Positions 10,881-21,156 of a stretch of 64,000 nt of DNA are shown one piece after another. Numbering within the stretch: the first letter of the stretch is position 1; the number at the start of each line of letters is the position of its first letter. A program made the position numbers and the translations under genes. The stretch is taken from contig JAVSML010001066.1 in the NCBI GenBank assembly GCA_038503035.1, positions 186,001 to 250,000 on the forward strand. Direction: 5' to 3'. Source of the stretch: Crocodylus rhombifer. Lineage: Eukaryota > Chordata > Crocodylia > Crocodylidae. The notes below the pieces were generated by a model. The model had not been told where the DNA came from and ran no database searches. It was given only the letters and a program-made list of their open reading frames with translations.

Positions 10881-11201
10881 GTGGTTGCAGCCTGACCACT
10901 CTGACCGGCTGCAATGATGACATGGGGTAGAGAGAGAACCCTAGAAGGGGTATGATAAGGAGCCAAGTAAGTGCAGGCTTTGTGTTACAAGCCAGAAAGC
11001 TTCTTATGTTTGTGTTGCAGCTGTTTGGCTCATGGTTGAGTTATGGTTACATTGGAGGACTGGGTGATGCTGTAGGGGAGTGAGGAGGCCTCGCGGGGCT
11101 CCCAGTAGTTCGGGGGTTCCCGGTGCCCAGCAAGGGCACAGAGAGTGGTGCCAGAGCGGCACGGTGTTGGGTGCCACAGTGGGCACGGCAGGCGAGCACC
11201 G

Positions 11202-11273
11202 GAGAGGCGCTCGGCAGCGCGGCATAGGCCCCAGCCCGAGAGGCGCTCAGCAGCGCGGCATAGGCCCCAGCCC
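11202..11273 (+). repeat. 36-bp tandem duplication
   Basis: GAGAGGCGCTCGGCAGCGCG begins at 11202 and recurs at 11238 with a single A for G change, continuing to GGCCCCAGCCC. It lies within the solo LTR, before the minisatellite. Open frames seen across this region on both strands are due to this GC-rich repetition. Confidence 0.9.
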
Positions 11274-11350
11274 GAGAGGGCGGGGCAGCGCGAGGAGCAT
11301 GGAAAGCGTAAGACAGGCCCCAGTGGGGTGTTGCCTGGGCGAGGCAAGGC

Positions 11351-11760
11351 CAGGGGTGCCAATAGAGGGGTGCAGGCTGCGTGACAAGACCAGAGACGCT
11401 GGTAAAGGGGATGCAGTTTACGTGGCAAGCCCAGGGGTGCTGATAGAGGGGTGCAGGCTGTGTGACCAGCCCAGAGGCGCCGGTAAAGGGGCGCGGGTTG
11501 CAGGACCAGCCCAGAGGCGCCAGTAAAGGGGCATCAGGTGCGTGACCGGCCCAGAGGCACCGGTAAATAGGGCACAAGTTTCACGAGCAGCCTGGGGGGC
11601 GCCGGTGAAGGGGCGCTAGGCGCATAATAAGTCCAGAAGCGCCTGAGAGGGGCGCCGGGGCGTGACAAGCCCAGAGGCGCCAGGTGTGTAGCGAGCCCAG
11701 GGGTGCCAGAGAGGCACCAGGGCGTGACTGTCCCAGGGACGCCAGAGAGGGGCGTTGGAG
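11351..11760 (+). repeat. 40-bp minisatellite, about ten diverged units
   Basis: The motif CCAGAGGCGCCGGTAAAGGG or a variant recurs at 11351, 11391, 11431, 11471, 11511, 11551, 11591 and 11631, that is exactly every 40 bp, and then more loosely to about 11760. Units carry many CpG-like changes (GCGCC to GTGCC, GCACC). It makes up nearly a third of the solo LTR. Confidence 0.92.
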
Positions 11761-12173
11761 GGCAAGGGACTTAATAACATCCAGGAACAACTGCGAGGCT
11801 TGGGACGTGCTGAAGGGGAGGTAGGAGGCACACATTGCCCATAAGGCTGGGGGTGTTGGAGCACCCCACTGAGAACGGAGGTAACACCCTCGTGGTGTCT
11901 AAGGTGAGAGTAGGCAGCCTCCCATACTGAACTTATAACACCAAAGACGTGGCGGGCGAGTTGAGAGTGCTGGATCACCTTAATTGACATGGCAGGGGGT
12001 GCTAGCGAGCTCACAGTCGCTTGCAGGCCCCACTCTGTGACAATCCCTCACTGTTATGGCATCTGGTAGACCTTTCCTCCATTTAGTCACTGCTAATGAG
12101 GCCAGTAGCACTTGAAAATGGAGTGGAAAATAGAGCAATTGAAAGATGCACTGAAAAGTGCAAATATTTCTTG

Positions 12174-12235
12174 TGTTTATATATCCTTGGGTCTGAATAT
12201 ACACTGGTATATTCAAACCCAAGGATATATAAACA
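12174..12235. repeat. Near-perfect 29-bp hairpin, 4-nt loop
   Basis: 12174-12202 (TGTTTATATATCCTTGGGTC...) pairs with 12207-12235 (...CCCAAGGATATATAAACA) at 28 of 29 positions. The loop is ACTG. It could be a tiny inverted-repeat transposon relic or a hairpin RNA precursor. The sequence alone does not decide. Confidence 0.9.
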
Positions 12236-12245
12236 TAAATAATAC

Positions 12246-12350
12246 CACAGAGGGTCAGACAACAGGCCTATCTTGCCCCATCTCCTGTCTGTCACAGTAG
12301 CAGAGAATGGGTGATGATGGGAAAATATTAAGCAGGTTGTATCCTATATA
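12246..12350 (+). repeat. Unnamed dispersed repeat, third copy
   Basis: GAGGGTCAGACAACAGGCCT and the following CTATCTTGCCCCATCTCCTG parallel the copies at 6380 and 10500. A CR1-like 3' end follows at 12361. Confidence 0.35.
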
Positions 12351-12360
12351 TCCTTTTTAA

Positions 12361-12492
12361 GAGGTTTTTAAGAGCTGGGTAGACAAACTCTTGGCCGGAT
12401 TGATTAGTTGGATATGGTCCTGCTTTGAGCAGGGTGTTGGACTAGATGACCTCCTGAGGTCCCTTCCAACCCTAATTTTCTAATTTTTTAGG
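12361..12492 (+). repeat. CR1-type LINE 3' end
   Basis: GAGGTTTTTAAGAGCTGGGT, then GACAAACTCTTGGCC, then GGTGTTGGACTAGATGACCT and CCTGAGGTCCCTTCCAACCC are the standard 3' UTR words of CR1 (chicken type). The 3' tail is at about 12475-12490. Confidence 0.8.
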
Positions 12493-12981
12493 ATTTGATG
12501 ATTTTACATCCAGGATGATTCCCTCCCCCCGCACCCCCGGCAGCTCCCAGCATTCAGAGGCCCAAAATTCTGTAGTTTTAAAACTGAAAGGGCTGTATTG
12601 AAATCAAAATATAAAGCAGGAACCATGCTAAAAAACCTGCAAATCATTCCAGGAATTTTTAGAGTTAACCACAAAATTGAAGAATATGAGCAACAAGCAC
12701 ATGGGAAGCTCTCAAGAGAAAAAATAATTGGCATGTACCCAAATTACTTTGTCCCTGGAAGATCTACAAGGGAAAAAAGGGCTCTGAAGCTAGTAGTAAA
12801 TAAGGGGACTATACTTGGATGCTAGACTTGTAAAGGAAACAATTGGAAAAAATCATTCAAATGATGTAATTTTAAATATTTTCCCCAAGGTATATCTTTT
12901 GTAGGAGAAGTGTAACATAGGTGTAATTCAGGGCTCTTCAGTTGGCCCATCCTATTAGCAGGAAATAGATTTCTGCCTGAA

Positions 12982-13342
12982 GTTGCCAGGTCTAGTCTAC
13001 ATTCCCAAGGCTTAAGCAGTATGGCTATGCCACCACATTCACCAGGTGGAGATGAAGCTTCTGCTCAAAAGGGGGAGTTCTTTGTCCAGTATAGTTAAAG
13101 TTCCACCTGAAACAATATAAGTGATAACTGCAGAATGACACTCGCCCATGTATTTGCATGTTATCACAGTTACATTGCTTAGGGTATGGTGTATATATAT
13201 ATTTTTACACATAATATTTCCACCCACATAGCTATGCCAGAAAAATATTGTTGTATAGACTTGGTGTGATAGAGTGCTCTCCAAGGAATGCTTGCTCACG
13301 ACTGCTGTGGCCTTGTCTGGTCTATGAGAGTACCCCAACAAG
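12982..13342 (+). repeat. Copy B of a 360-bp duplicated segment
   Basis: Pairs with 7710-8072. It consists of a MITE-like unit starting CCAGGTCTAGTCTACA and ending near TTGTATAGACTTGG, followed by the first roughly 75 bp of the LTR that starts at 13265. The LTR sits at the same base relative to the MITE in both copies. So the LTR was in place before the segment was copied. Confidence 0.85.
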
Positions 13343-13790
13343 ACAGCCCAGATGTAGGAGAGCCCAGACTCCTTCCATACTTTGAGGATCATATCCTGGT
13401 TTTTCAGTCCCTCACCCTCTGGTTGTCCATGGCCCTCACTCAAGAAGCAAGCATACCATTCCTCTTCTGAGAGGGGGACTTCACTCTAGTTGGGGTATCT
13501 AGTACAGCTCCCATTCCAAGCAGCACAGCAAACAGTCTCTTTAGTCAAGGCATTTACTGGGGAAAAGGCCAACCAGCCAGAGGTTCTCTGTCCCCTCAGA
13601 GAGGTTACTTAGTTCCTCGGTCCTCAGTCCAGCCCATGCAGCCCTGAACACACTCAGAGGTACTCAGCTGTTCCTTTTCCAGTCTCTGTGCACAGACTAA
13701 TGAGATGAACTGAGTCATGTAAGATTATAACAATGTGAATACCACCAACAAAGAAATGTCACAATAAAACCCATAGTCCATCACACCTGG
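13260..13790. mobile_element. Solo LTR, 521 bp (TGTGATAGAG...CATCACA)
   Basis: The element spans 13265-13785. It begins TGTGATAGAGTGCTC and ends ATAGTCCATCACA. Flanks CTTGG (13260-13264) and CCTGG (13786-13790) match at 4 of 5 positions, fitting a decayed 5-bp target duplication. AATAAA lies close to the right end (about 13763), as expected for an LTR polyadenylation signal in plus orientation. No internal viral genes are present. Shares its TGTGACAGAGTGC start with 7997 and 15137. Confidence 0.65.
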
Positions 13791-15136
13791 CCTGAATAAA
13801 TGTTGCCACACTTCCTCACTGTAGAAATGAGGCTTGTTAACTCTGGAAGGAGGGCATGACAATAGGCACTGAAGTGAGGATTGCCTAGGAAGAGATGAAA
13901 AGTGAAAGCTGAACTTTTGGCTAACACTAAACTTACCAATTTAGTCAAAATCTAGAAAGGGAAATATATAATCTTTTACAGCAGGTATTGACTGGTTGTA
14001 GCATGGTTGTAGCATAAACATCACCTGCTCATACAACGAAAAAAATACTTTTACAATTGAGTCACTGATTTAATCTAATACTAATGTTTAGATCCAGTAG
14101 AAGAAAGCTAAGAAGAAATGTAACTAAAACTACTCTTGTATCAACATATTTAACATCTCATATGTTTAATATGTTGCTTTTTCTAAATTTGGCTAAAAAT
14201 AATTTCCCTATTCTACTTCATTTCAAAGGTGCCTGTCCAACTGGGAAACATGTATTTTCCTTTTATATTGGAAAGAATGGATATAAAAATGTCTCACTGC
14301 CAGTGCCATTCCCACCAGTGATATGATAACAAATATTATGCATTAATTTAGAGGGGGAGTTTTTGTAATGTTTCAGTTATTCATTTCTGTGGCTTAAATT
14401 AACAAAAGTTGGGGAAACCCTGATAAAGTTTACCAAAGAACAAACCATCACTGTGTTTCAAAAGTAAATCAAGGGCACTTCAATGTGACAGGCTGTGTGT
14501 ACTACAAATATGACTGAGCTGTTACAAACAAGAGTTGAAAGAGTACCCTGAAAGGTAGTGACCTGGGGGAAACCTGGGAAATAACTAAAAGAGGACACAC
14601 AGGCTTATTTGCTTTGACAAAAATTCTACATTTTCTTTATAAGAAGATGAGAGTTCAACTCAAAATTAATCAAATCATTGTCTACCATCAGGGCTGTGAG
14701 AACCAGTGTGAACTCTCTTCTGCCCACTAAGTGAGTTTGGCTTTTGCAGTTATGCTGTGGAGACTTTGACAGGTCTGTTCTCTGGCACATAATCAGTGAT
14801 CAGCCACCAGCTAATTACATAGCATGAGAGAAAATGTGGTAGCACGCTAAGGACATTTTGCTGACAAACCCAAAATATTTGTGTGTGTCTTTTAAAAGGG
14901 TAAATCAAATGTCAGTATTCATTAACTGTATCTTAATTGTGATAATTTGGCTTCAGAGTTAATATTCCGTTGAGATGGCTCAAACCAGGTCAAATCCTTG
15001 CAAGAGAGATTGTTCTGGGCTGTTAAACTGAAGGTTTAGTTAATTTTCACATTCAAATGATGATTTACATAACTGTAAGAACTAGATGCTTACTCTAGAA
15101 AGCAAACTTAAATCCCGCAGATAAATGCTGTGACTT
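13791..15136. other. No gene or repeat recognised
   Basis: AT-rich unique-looking DNA. A small duplication GGTTGTAGCAT occurs twice near 13996-14016. An 80-codon plus frame at 14084-14326 (ending in ...NVSLPVPFPPVI) has no good donor site and no recognised family. Confidence 0.5.
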
Positions 15137-16218
15137 TGTGACAGAGTGCCTGAGGGGTCTATCACTTTATGAGAGCCAGACCACAGCCACAGCCTTGTAG
15201 GGCAAGTAGGGCACAGCTGGGGCTGGGTTGCCAGAGAAACCAGCTAATGGCATTAAGGAGGAGGCACCTGCAGGCAACCCTGAGCAAGTCAGCTGACCAG
15301 AAGACGGGCAGGGCCTGAGGAATAAAAAGCAGCTCCGAAGTCTGGCTGGGCAGTCAGTTTGTGGGGAGCTGGTTGACAAGGAGCTCTACAAAGATGCTGT
15401 AGCTGTAGCTGTAGCTGTAGCTGTAGCTGTAGCTGTAGCTGTAGCTGTAGCTGTAGCTGTAGCNNNNNNNNNNGTAGCTGTAGCTGTAGCTGTAGCTGTA
15501 GCTGTAGCTGTAGCTGTAGCGTATGCCAAGCCTTTGTCAGCCAGTGAGCTGGGGGCAAGCAAAAGATTGAGGCCTAGGATTGGGGCAGGAGCCTCGAGGC
15601 TGTGTGTATATTTCAATTATGGTTTGAGTCTAGGGAGGCTCACAGCCCTGACCCAGGGTTTGTGTCTAAGACTTTGCTTTCAGTATCCTGGGGATTGCTG
15701 AGGGATTGCTCTGTGCTGTTTCAACTGGCCTGGGGAGGGGCCAGGGCCCAGGGGGCCAAAGGTCTATGGGGGACCACAGCAGACTGCTGGAGCTAAGGGC
15801 TTAGAGATCTCAACCAGCCCAAGGTGGGAGTGTGGCCTTGGAAGAGAGAGGTCTACAGTCACTGTGTGGACACAGCTGAGACATGAGGAATCTAGAAGTT
15901 CAGACCCCCAGATTTGGGGGTGGGGATGACTATAGGGGTGGTTAAGGATGTCCCATAGTGCCTGCAGGAGGGGCATTACAGCATGACATGGCTTGCCCTC
16001 ATGCTTCTGTGTCAGATCACTCCTCTTGGGCTTCCAAGACACTGAGAACCCCAAAGCTTGATCTGGTTCATGGACTACAGCTTGAGGGCTCAGTTAGAGC
16101 AAAAGGGTGGAGGCTGAGAAGGCCAAAGCCTGACTCATCAGCAACAATAGGTTTGCGCTAAATCCTTCAGGTAGCTTCTCTCCTAATAAATCTTAACATC
16201 AAATCCTGGGCGGGGTGC
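15137..16218 (+). mobile_element. LTR-like unit with hexanucleotide array
   Basis: Starts TGTGACAGAGTGCCTG, the same opening as the LTRs at 7997 and 13265. About 180 bp in are GACCAGAAGACGGGCAGGGC and an AATAAAAAGC element comparable to the TATA region of the 10645 LTR, followed by the (CTGTAG)n array. An AATAAAT word lies near 16187. No matching target duplication was found, so the right end (about 16218) is a guess. Confidence 0.4.
15396..15520 (+). repeat. (CTGTAG)n microsatellite with assembly gap
   Basis: Perfect hexanucleotide units on both sides of a 10-N gap at 15464-15473. The N count is probably a placeholder, so the true array length is unknown. The array starts about 70 bp after the TATA-like AATAAAAAGC. 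The alternating Ala-Thr and Leu-Gln peptides in minus frames are artefacts of the repeat. Confidence 0.95.
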
Positions 16219-18745
16219 AGTGGTGTGGATGTGCCCTGCTTTCAGTTGAACATGCTGTGGAAGCAGCAGCTGGTTAACTTCTCTAAGGCCTTTCCTTTCC
16301 CTCCATGCCCAGTAGGCACATCTCCTCCTTGCCTCTTACCACCTTCCCATTGCTTGCCCACTGCTGCCGCTGTCTCTGTCTGCCCTGGGGTAGAAGTGGG
16401 AGTAGGGTTTGTTGGGAGCTTCAAAGCTGCTCCTTCCCATTCTAGCCATGCTCTGCAGAGCCAGGCACATCAAGGGACAGTAGCAGTAGTGGGCAGGTTC
16501 CTCCACCCTGCCTGGTCCCTCCTGGATGTCCCTGCCAGCCAGGGAGCAGGCACAGAGGAAGGGAACCTTCCTGCTGCTATTACTAACAAGCTTGGCTTCA
16601 TGTGCAGCCTGGATGGAGTAGGGGAGGAATGATTTTTATCTGCTTGAGGGACTTAAAAAAAAAAAAAAGTCCTGCACTACTGCTCCTCCAGCATGGTACC
16701 TCTGTGGTAGTAGGTGGGGAGGGTGGAAGTGGAGAGTACATTCTCCTCTGCTGTGCAGGTTGCTGTTCCTGCATTTCTGTCTTTACAAAATCCTGGATCC
16801 ACCCATAGTCATTATGGTATGCAACAAATACTGGCTACGCTTGTCTTCTGCAGAGCAGACCTGAGCAAGGTGCGGGGCCTGGGGCAAATCAGCCCATGCA
16901 GGGCCCTGCCCCCACTCCAATTTCACAGGCCCCAGACCTGAAGAAGCTACCACCACCATTGACAGTAGCAGTGGCAGTGTGGGGGAGTGAATGGCTGGAT
17001 GCGGAGCTGCTCCTCCACCCTTCTCCATGAGGTTCCTCCCCACCAAAAGCATGGAGCCTGGGGCAGTTGCCCTGATTTGCCTCCCCCTAGGTATGGCCCT
17101 GGTCTTCTGTATATGGGAAATGCAGCACTGCTGATTGCTACAGGACTGTATACTGTCTGAAAAGCAAGCAAACTATTAATTTCTAACAAGGGGAGTGGGC
17201 CCCTGTTCTGGAAGCATACATATACTTCACTTTGATGCAGTGAGTTGAAATCATGCAGTTGTAAACACCAAGGTTAAGGGAGCAGGCACCAGTGGTATCT
17301 GTGTTTTGTTTTTTGTTTTTGCTGTTTTGTTTTGGATTAATCAAGGAATTAAAATTTAAAAGCTATCCACCTAGTTTTTCACTGACTTAAAATGCACAGT
17401 TAAATTGCAAAATAGAAAATAGGTTAACTCCTATTAAGCTGTCATTGAAATAGAAACTTTTTATAGGTTCTTCACTTAAACTACTATATATTTGTTTCCT
17501 ATTGCTTTCATATAAATGATATTCAAATTTTGAAAATAAGCAATTTATTCTTGTTAATTTGTCTTTGTAGATTTCACTTCATAATAATATTTTCCTAAGG
17601 CTAAACCAATCACTGTAGTAGTTCATGTGTAAAAATAAACTACCTAGATGCAGGCAAAAGGAACACACTCAAGTGATCACAGGAGGTTGTCTGTCTTTTC
17701 CATAAGCGTTATTTCCCAGCATAAGTATTTGAGATGTCTGTATATGTGGACCATCCTCTACCAAACACCACCCTGCAGCTGCAGGGAAGAAATGGAAAAA
17801 AAGGAAACTGTGGATCTGATAATGTGTTAATATCCATAGGCCTGGTCAATATCCCAGCACATTAAGAGTTTTGCTATTGATTTGCAAATTGCTCAGCCTT
17901 AGCTTTACTCTGTTCCTACTGACATTAACATTTCTCCTGCTGAAATAAAAAATGAACTTCATGGGAGAAGAATTAGGTCGGGTTTTTTTTTAAACTGCTT
18001 CTGTAAATCCTACCCCAAATATATGATTAAAAAAAATCTCCTTTCTTTAAAAGAACAAGTATAAGTCTTGAACCAGCCTTTTCAGTTAATGTTTTTCTAG
18101 ATACTGTTTCAAAAGTTCATTAGGGTAATTAAAATACATAATGTAATGTTACATCACATTCTTTTCCTTATTCAGATGTCTGAAGATTCACTTTCTATAA
18201 TTACCTATTTTCATGTTACAACGTGTGCAATAATTAATAAAGTATATTAAATATGTTACAACACTGGTTTGGTCTCCACTCTAGCTATTTTTATATCCCC
18301 AGATGGCTAGCAACTGGTAATCAACATTAATGCAAAATTAAGCCCCATAATACTGGTATTATATAAATTCTATAATTATATTTGTTTATTAAAATCACTT
18401 TGGACTGAAATGTTCAGGGCTTGATCTCTGTTTTACAATTAATTTTATGCAGAAAATTAATGCCAATTGTGTCCAGCTATTTTTTTCAGTTATAAGCATT
18501 GGGGATATACATTTATTCTACCTTCAAGTTTTTTCAAATATTTTTAATGAAAAACCTAATTCAGGAAGTCAACTTTTCCCTAATATAGTCCTCACTGGGT
18601 GTGTCTGCCAGTACTGCAAATACAGAGTAGAATAATGGTATAATAGCAAATACTTTATAAATATTATTTTAGCCTTTCAACACATTAATACTTTAACTTT
18701 TCCTTCAACTACTTTGTAAAATCTTTAGCAAAAGTACCTCTCAGT
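16219..18745. other. No gene recognised; GC-rich then AT-rich unique DNA
   Basis: Between 16219 and 17200 the sequence is fairly GC-rich with overlapping short frames on both strands and an A-tract near 16656. None looks like a known protein. From 17200 to 18745 it is AT-rich with GTTTT-rich runs near 17310 and no repeat that I recognise. Confidence 0.5.
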
Positions 18746-18957
18746 GGGCATGTCTACATGAGATCCTATGTCACCGTAACAATAAGCAAGCACTAATGCC
18801 GCTGCTACTGCACAGTAGCAACAAGCAAGTACTAAATGACTGCATAGTACCCACCAGTACTGCACAGTCCTGGCAGTGCGCAGATCCTTTTTTTACCCTA
18901 TTGCACAGTAGCAACGAGAGATGGGAAGTATTGGCAAAGACCTGACAATTATCACAC
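18746..18957. mobile_element. Partial MITE, GGGCATGTCTACA family
   Basis: Opens GGGCATGTCTACATGAGATC and contains repeated CTACTGCACAGTAGCAACAA-type words (three near-copies), as in the MITEs at 6761 and 23466. The expected complementary right end is missing or decayed. Confidence 0.5.
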
Positions 18958-19549
18958 ACATGTGCTGGAGACAGAGTTAAGGAAAGTTGCAGACAGCTTC
19001 TGGCTGGAAGTCGTAGATCAAAGAATGCAGAAAGCTACATGTACATTATAAAGCAGAAACTGTCAAACGAAAACAAAGCCTTTCTGAATGCCTGGCTGTA
19101 AGGAGACACACTGCCTTAACGATTAGTAAGACTTATGAAAGGCTTTCTCTTGTCTTCCTGCTTTACATTTTAAGTTGGACTAAGTTGTGTATGATGTATT
19201 TTACTGGGCTATATCTTAGCTTAGGCAAAGACTTTTGGTAGTTGTATGCTTTGCAAACGCTCTGCTCAATACATGCTTATTTCAGAGAGAGGACTTTCCC
19301 CCCCATTCTTATTACTCAGTCTGGCAGCAGTTCCCCACCCCCAGCAAGTAGCTGTGTTTGTGCTAGCCCTGGCTGGTGCCTGGCCACGCCCCCTCTGCTC
19401 CAGCTGAGAGAGGTGAGAGCCTTGGAGGGCATTTCTGTTCCCTCCCTTTTGGCAGTAGCTGGTAGGAATGCTCTAGCACCCCCTGCCTTATGGCTTGAGC
19501 CACTACAGGCATGTGCCTGCATTTCCTGATTTAACAGAGAATGCGTGTC

Positions 19550-19639
19550 CAGTTATTAATCAGTTTAAGGTGTGCAGCTTAGACTTCCCTGCAAAGAGTG
19601 AATCAGTTCAGGCTCAGGCTTTTTGAACGTCTGTCCCTA
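19550..19639. repeat. Right-end fragment of the TAGGGACAGA MITE family
   Basis: Matches the last 80 bp of the element at 20125-21156: GCTTAGACTTCCCTGCAAAG, GAATCAGTTCAGGCTCAGGC, and then CTTTTTGAACGTCTGTCCCT. Only this end is present here. Confidence 0.6.
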
Positions 19640-20124
19640 GCCCATGTGAACAGAGATATCAGTCATGAGTGTGAGTGCTTCCTATGATATCAGGCAAAGG
19701 TGGAGGGCATCTATGAAGGAGTGACCCTGAGATGTTTGTGACTTTCTTGTCAAAAACACCAAGGGCCCTTTTAACAGCTGCAGCTGCTCCTCAGTCTGTG
19801 TTTTCCCTAGTAAGAGTAGTGGACTTGCTCCACATCTCCCCATTCCCCTGGGAGCCAGTACTTGTTTAACATTTTGTCCAATTGCTGAGATGGGAATGGA
19901 GCTGCTGGCCTGCTCTCCCTCTTTCCCTGCAGCAAGGACCGGGGACAAAGAAAGTGTCAATCCAGGCCCTGCCATGTCTTGATATTACAGTTTCTTAAGG
20001 AGGCTGCCCCCAGGAAGTAGATGAGGGTTGGGGGTAGGTCCTTGTTTGAACTCAGGCCTTTTTGGGTCTTGGTTCACTTTTAATCTGGCTGTGTCCTGCT
20101 GCCTAGCATTCACCACTCCAGGAC

Positions 20125-21156
20125 TAGGGACAGAAATTGCACATAAAACTGGCTTAAGTGATCAGAAACTGGTTTAAACAAAATGTAAGTTCAGTGTGCA
20201 TAAACCAGTTTAAAAATGACTGAAACTGGTTTATGATAAACCTGGTTGAATGTAATATCAGATTTAACTGATTTAGGTCAAACTGGTTTATGCAACTTCT
20301 ATCCTAGACCCTTTTCTAGTTTAAGTTAAATCTGAGTCCCCCAAAATCACAGCATGCTTTTCAGCCCTGAGCTGTGCTCTCTCTCCTCTACCTGAGCAGA
20401 GCTGGCCCTGCCCCCAGCTGCCAGCAGGCACTTTTCTATCCCCAGCAGCCAGGAATAGGGTGGATTCCCTGCCTCACCCCCTTCCTCTGTCTGGAAATCA
20501 ACCCAGCTCCCAGCTGGGGCAGGGGCGTAAAGCCCCATTGCTGGTTTCTCCCCTCTACTGGGCACAGGGTGTGTGTGCCCCCCCACTCCTCAGCTGCCCC
20601 ACAGGACCTGCCAGGCTGTGGGTTGCACTCAGCGGGGAGCTGGGCGCTGCAGGACAGTGTGGGGCAGGGGAGCTGCAGCCTGGGATATAAGCCTCCTCCA
20701 GTGTCAGCCCTGCTGCAGCCTGGCAGGCACAGTGGGCTGGGAGCCACAGAGGCTATGCCAGACAAGGCTTATGGGCAGCAGGGGCTGGCTCTGGCCATAC
20801 AGAGGGGAAGGACTCACCCACCACCCATGGGGGTTATTATAAAAATCTCTCTCTATATATATACATGAAGTTATGTGTATCTACCCTCCTAGTCACACAC
20901 CAGAAAGGAAAACCATAAACCTGTGCACCCATACAAAGGCCCACTGGTCTCCTGAACCTGTGACAATATACACACCTGTGCACCTCATACACAAGTCTGT
21001 TGGTCCCTCAGACTTGACACCACGGTCTCTTCATCCCCACCCATTACAGGGTTACAAATCCCAGTTCATCCATTCTCTGGACACCTGCAGGGAGCTTAGA
21101 CTAACCTGAAAAGATTGAATCAACTCAGAGTCCAGCTTTTTGAATGTCTGTCCCTA
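20125..21156. mobile_element. TAGGGACAGA-terminus non-autonomous DNA element
   Basis: The left end is TAGGGACAGAAATTGCAC. The right end is GAATGTCTGTCCCTA, its complement over the outer 10 bp. Just inside the left end are repeated AAACTGGTTTAA-like palindromes. The copy at 30922-31415 (opposite orientation) preserves the same order, which supports a genuine repeat family. The TAGGG start suggests hAT, but no 8-bp duplication is visible. The GC-rich middle (20400-20830), with frames in several phases, may be a separate insertion. Confidence 0.55.

Larger units (their letters stand above)
10640..12047. mobile_element. Solo LTR, 1398 bp, with 5-bp target duplication
   Basis: The element spans 10645-12042, starts TGTCACAGGGG and ends CCCACTCTGTGACA. 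It is flanked by a perfect 5-bp duplication ATCCC at 10640-10644 and 12043-12047. TG...CA ends plus a 5-bp duplication fit an LTR (Gypsy or ERV type), left after recombination between two LTRs. Inside are a TATA-like box, a TTGAG pentanucleotide array and a 40-bp minisatellite. No gag or pol sequence is present. Shared words with 15137 (GTGACCAGAAG..GGGCAGGGCC) suggest related LTRs. The orientation follows the TATA box (plus), which is an inference. Confidence 0.8.

Noticed and set aside
11047..11577. 176-codon minus frame and 148-codon plus frame
   Set aside because: Both lie in the GC-rich solo LTR and its 36-bp and 40-bp tandem repeats, which keep frames open on both strands.
15289..15616. 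Leu-Gln and Ala-Thr repeat peptides
   Set aside because: Translation of the (CTGTAG)n microsatellite and the N gap.
20374..20868. 164-codon plus frame with 109-codon minus frame across it
   Set aside because: GC-rich block inside a DNA transposon family. Both strands are open, and there is no domain and no splice pattern.
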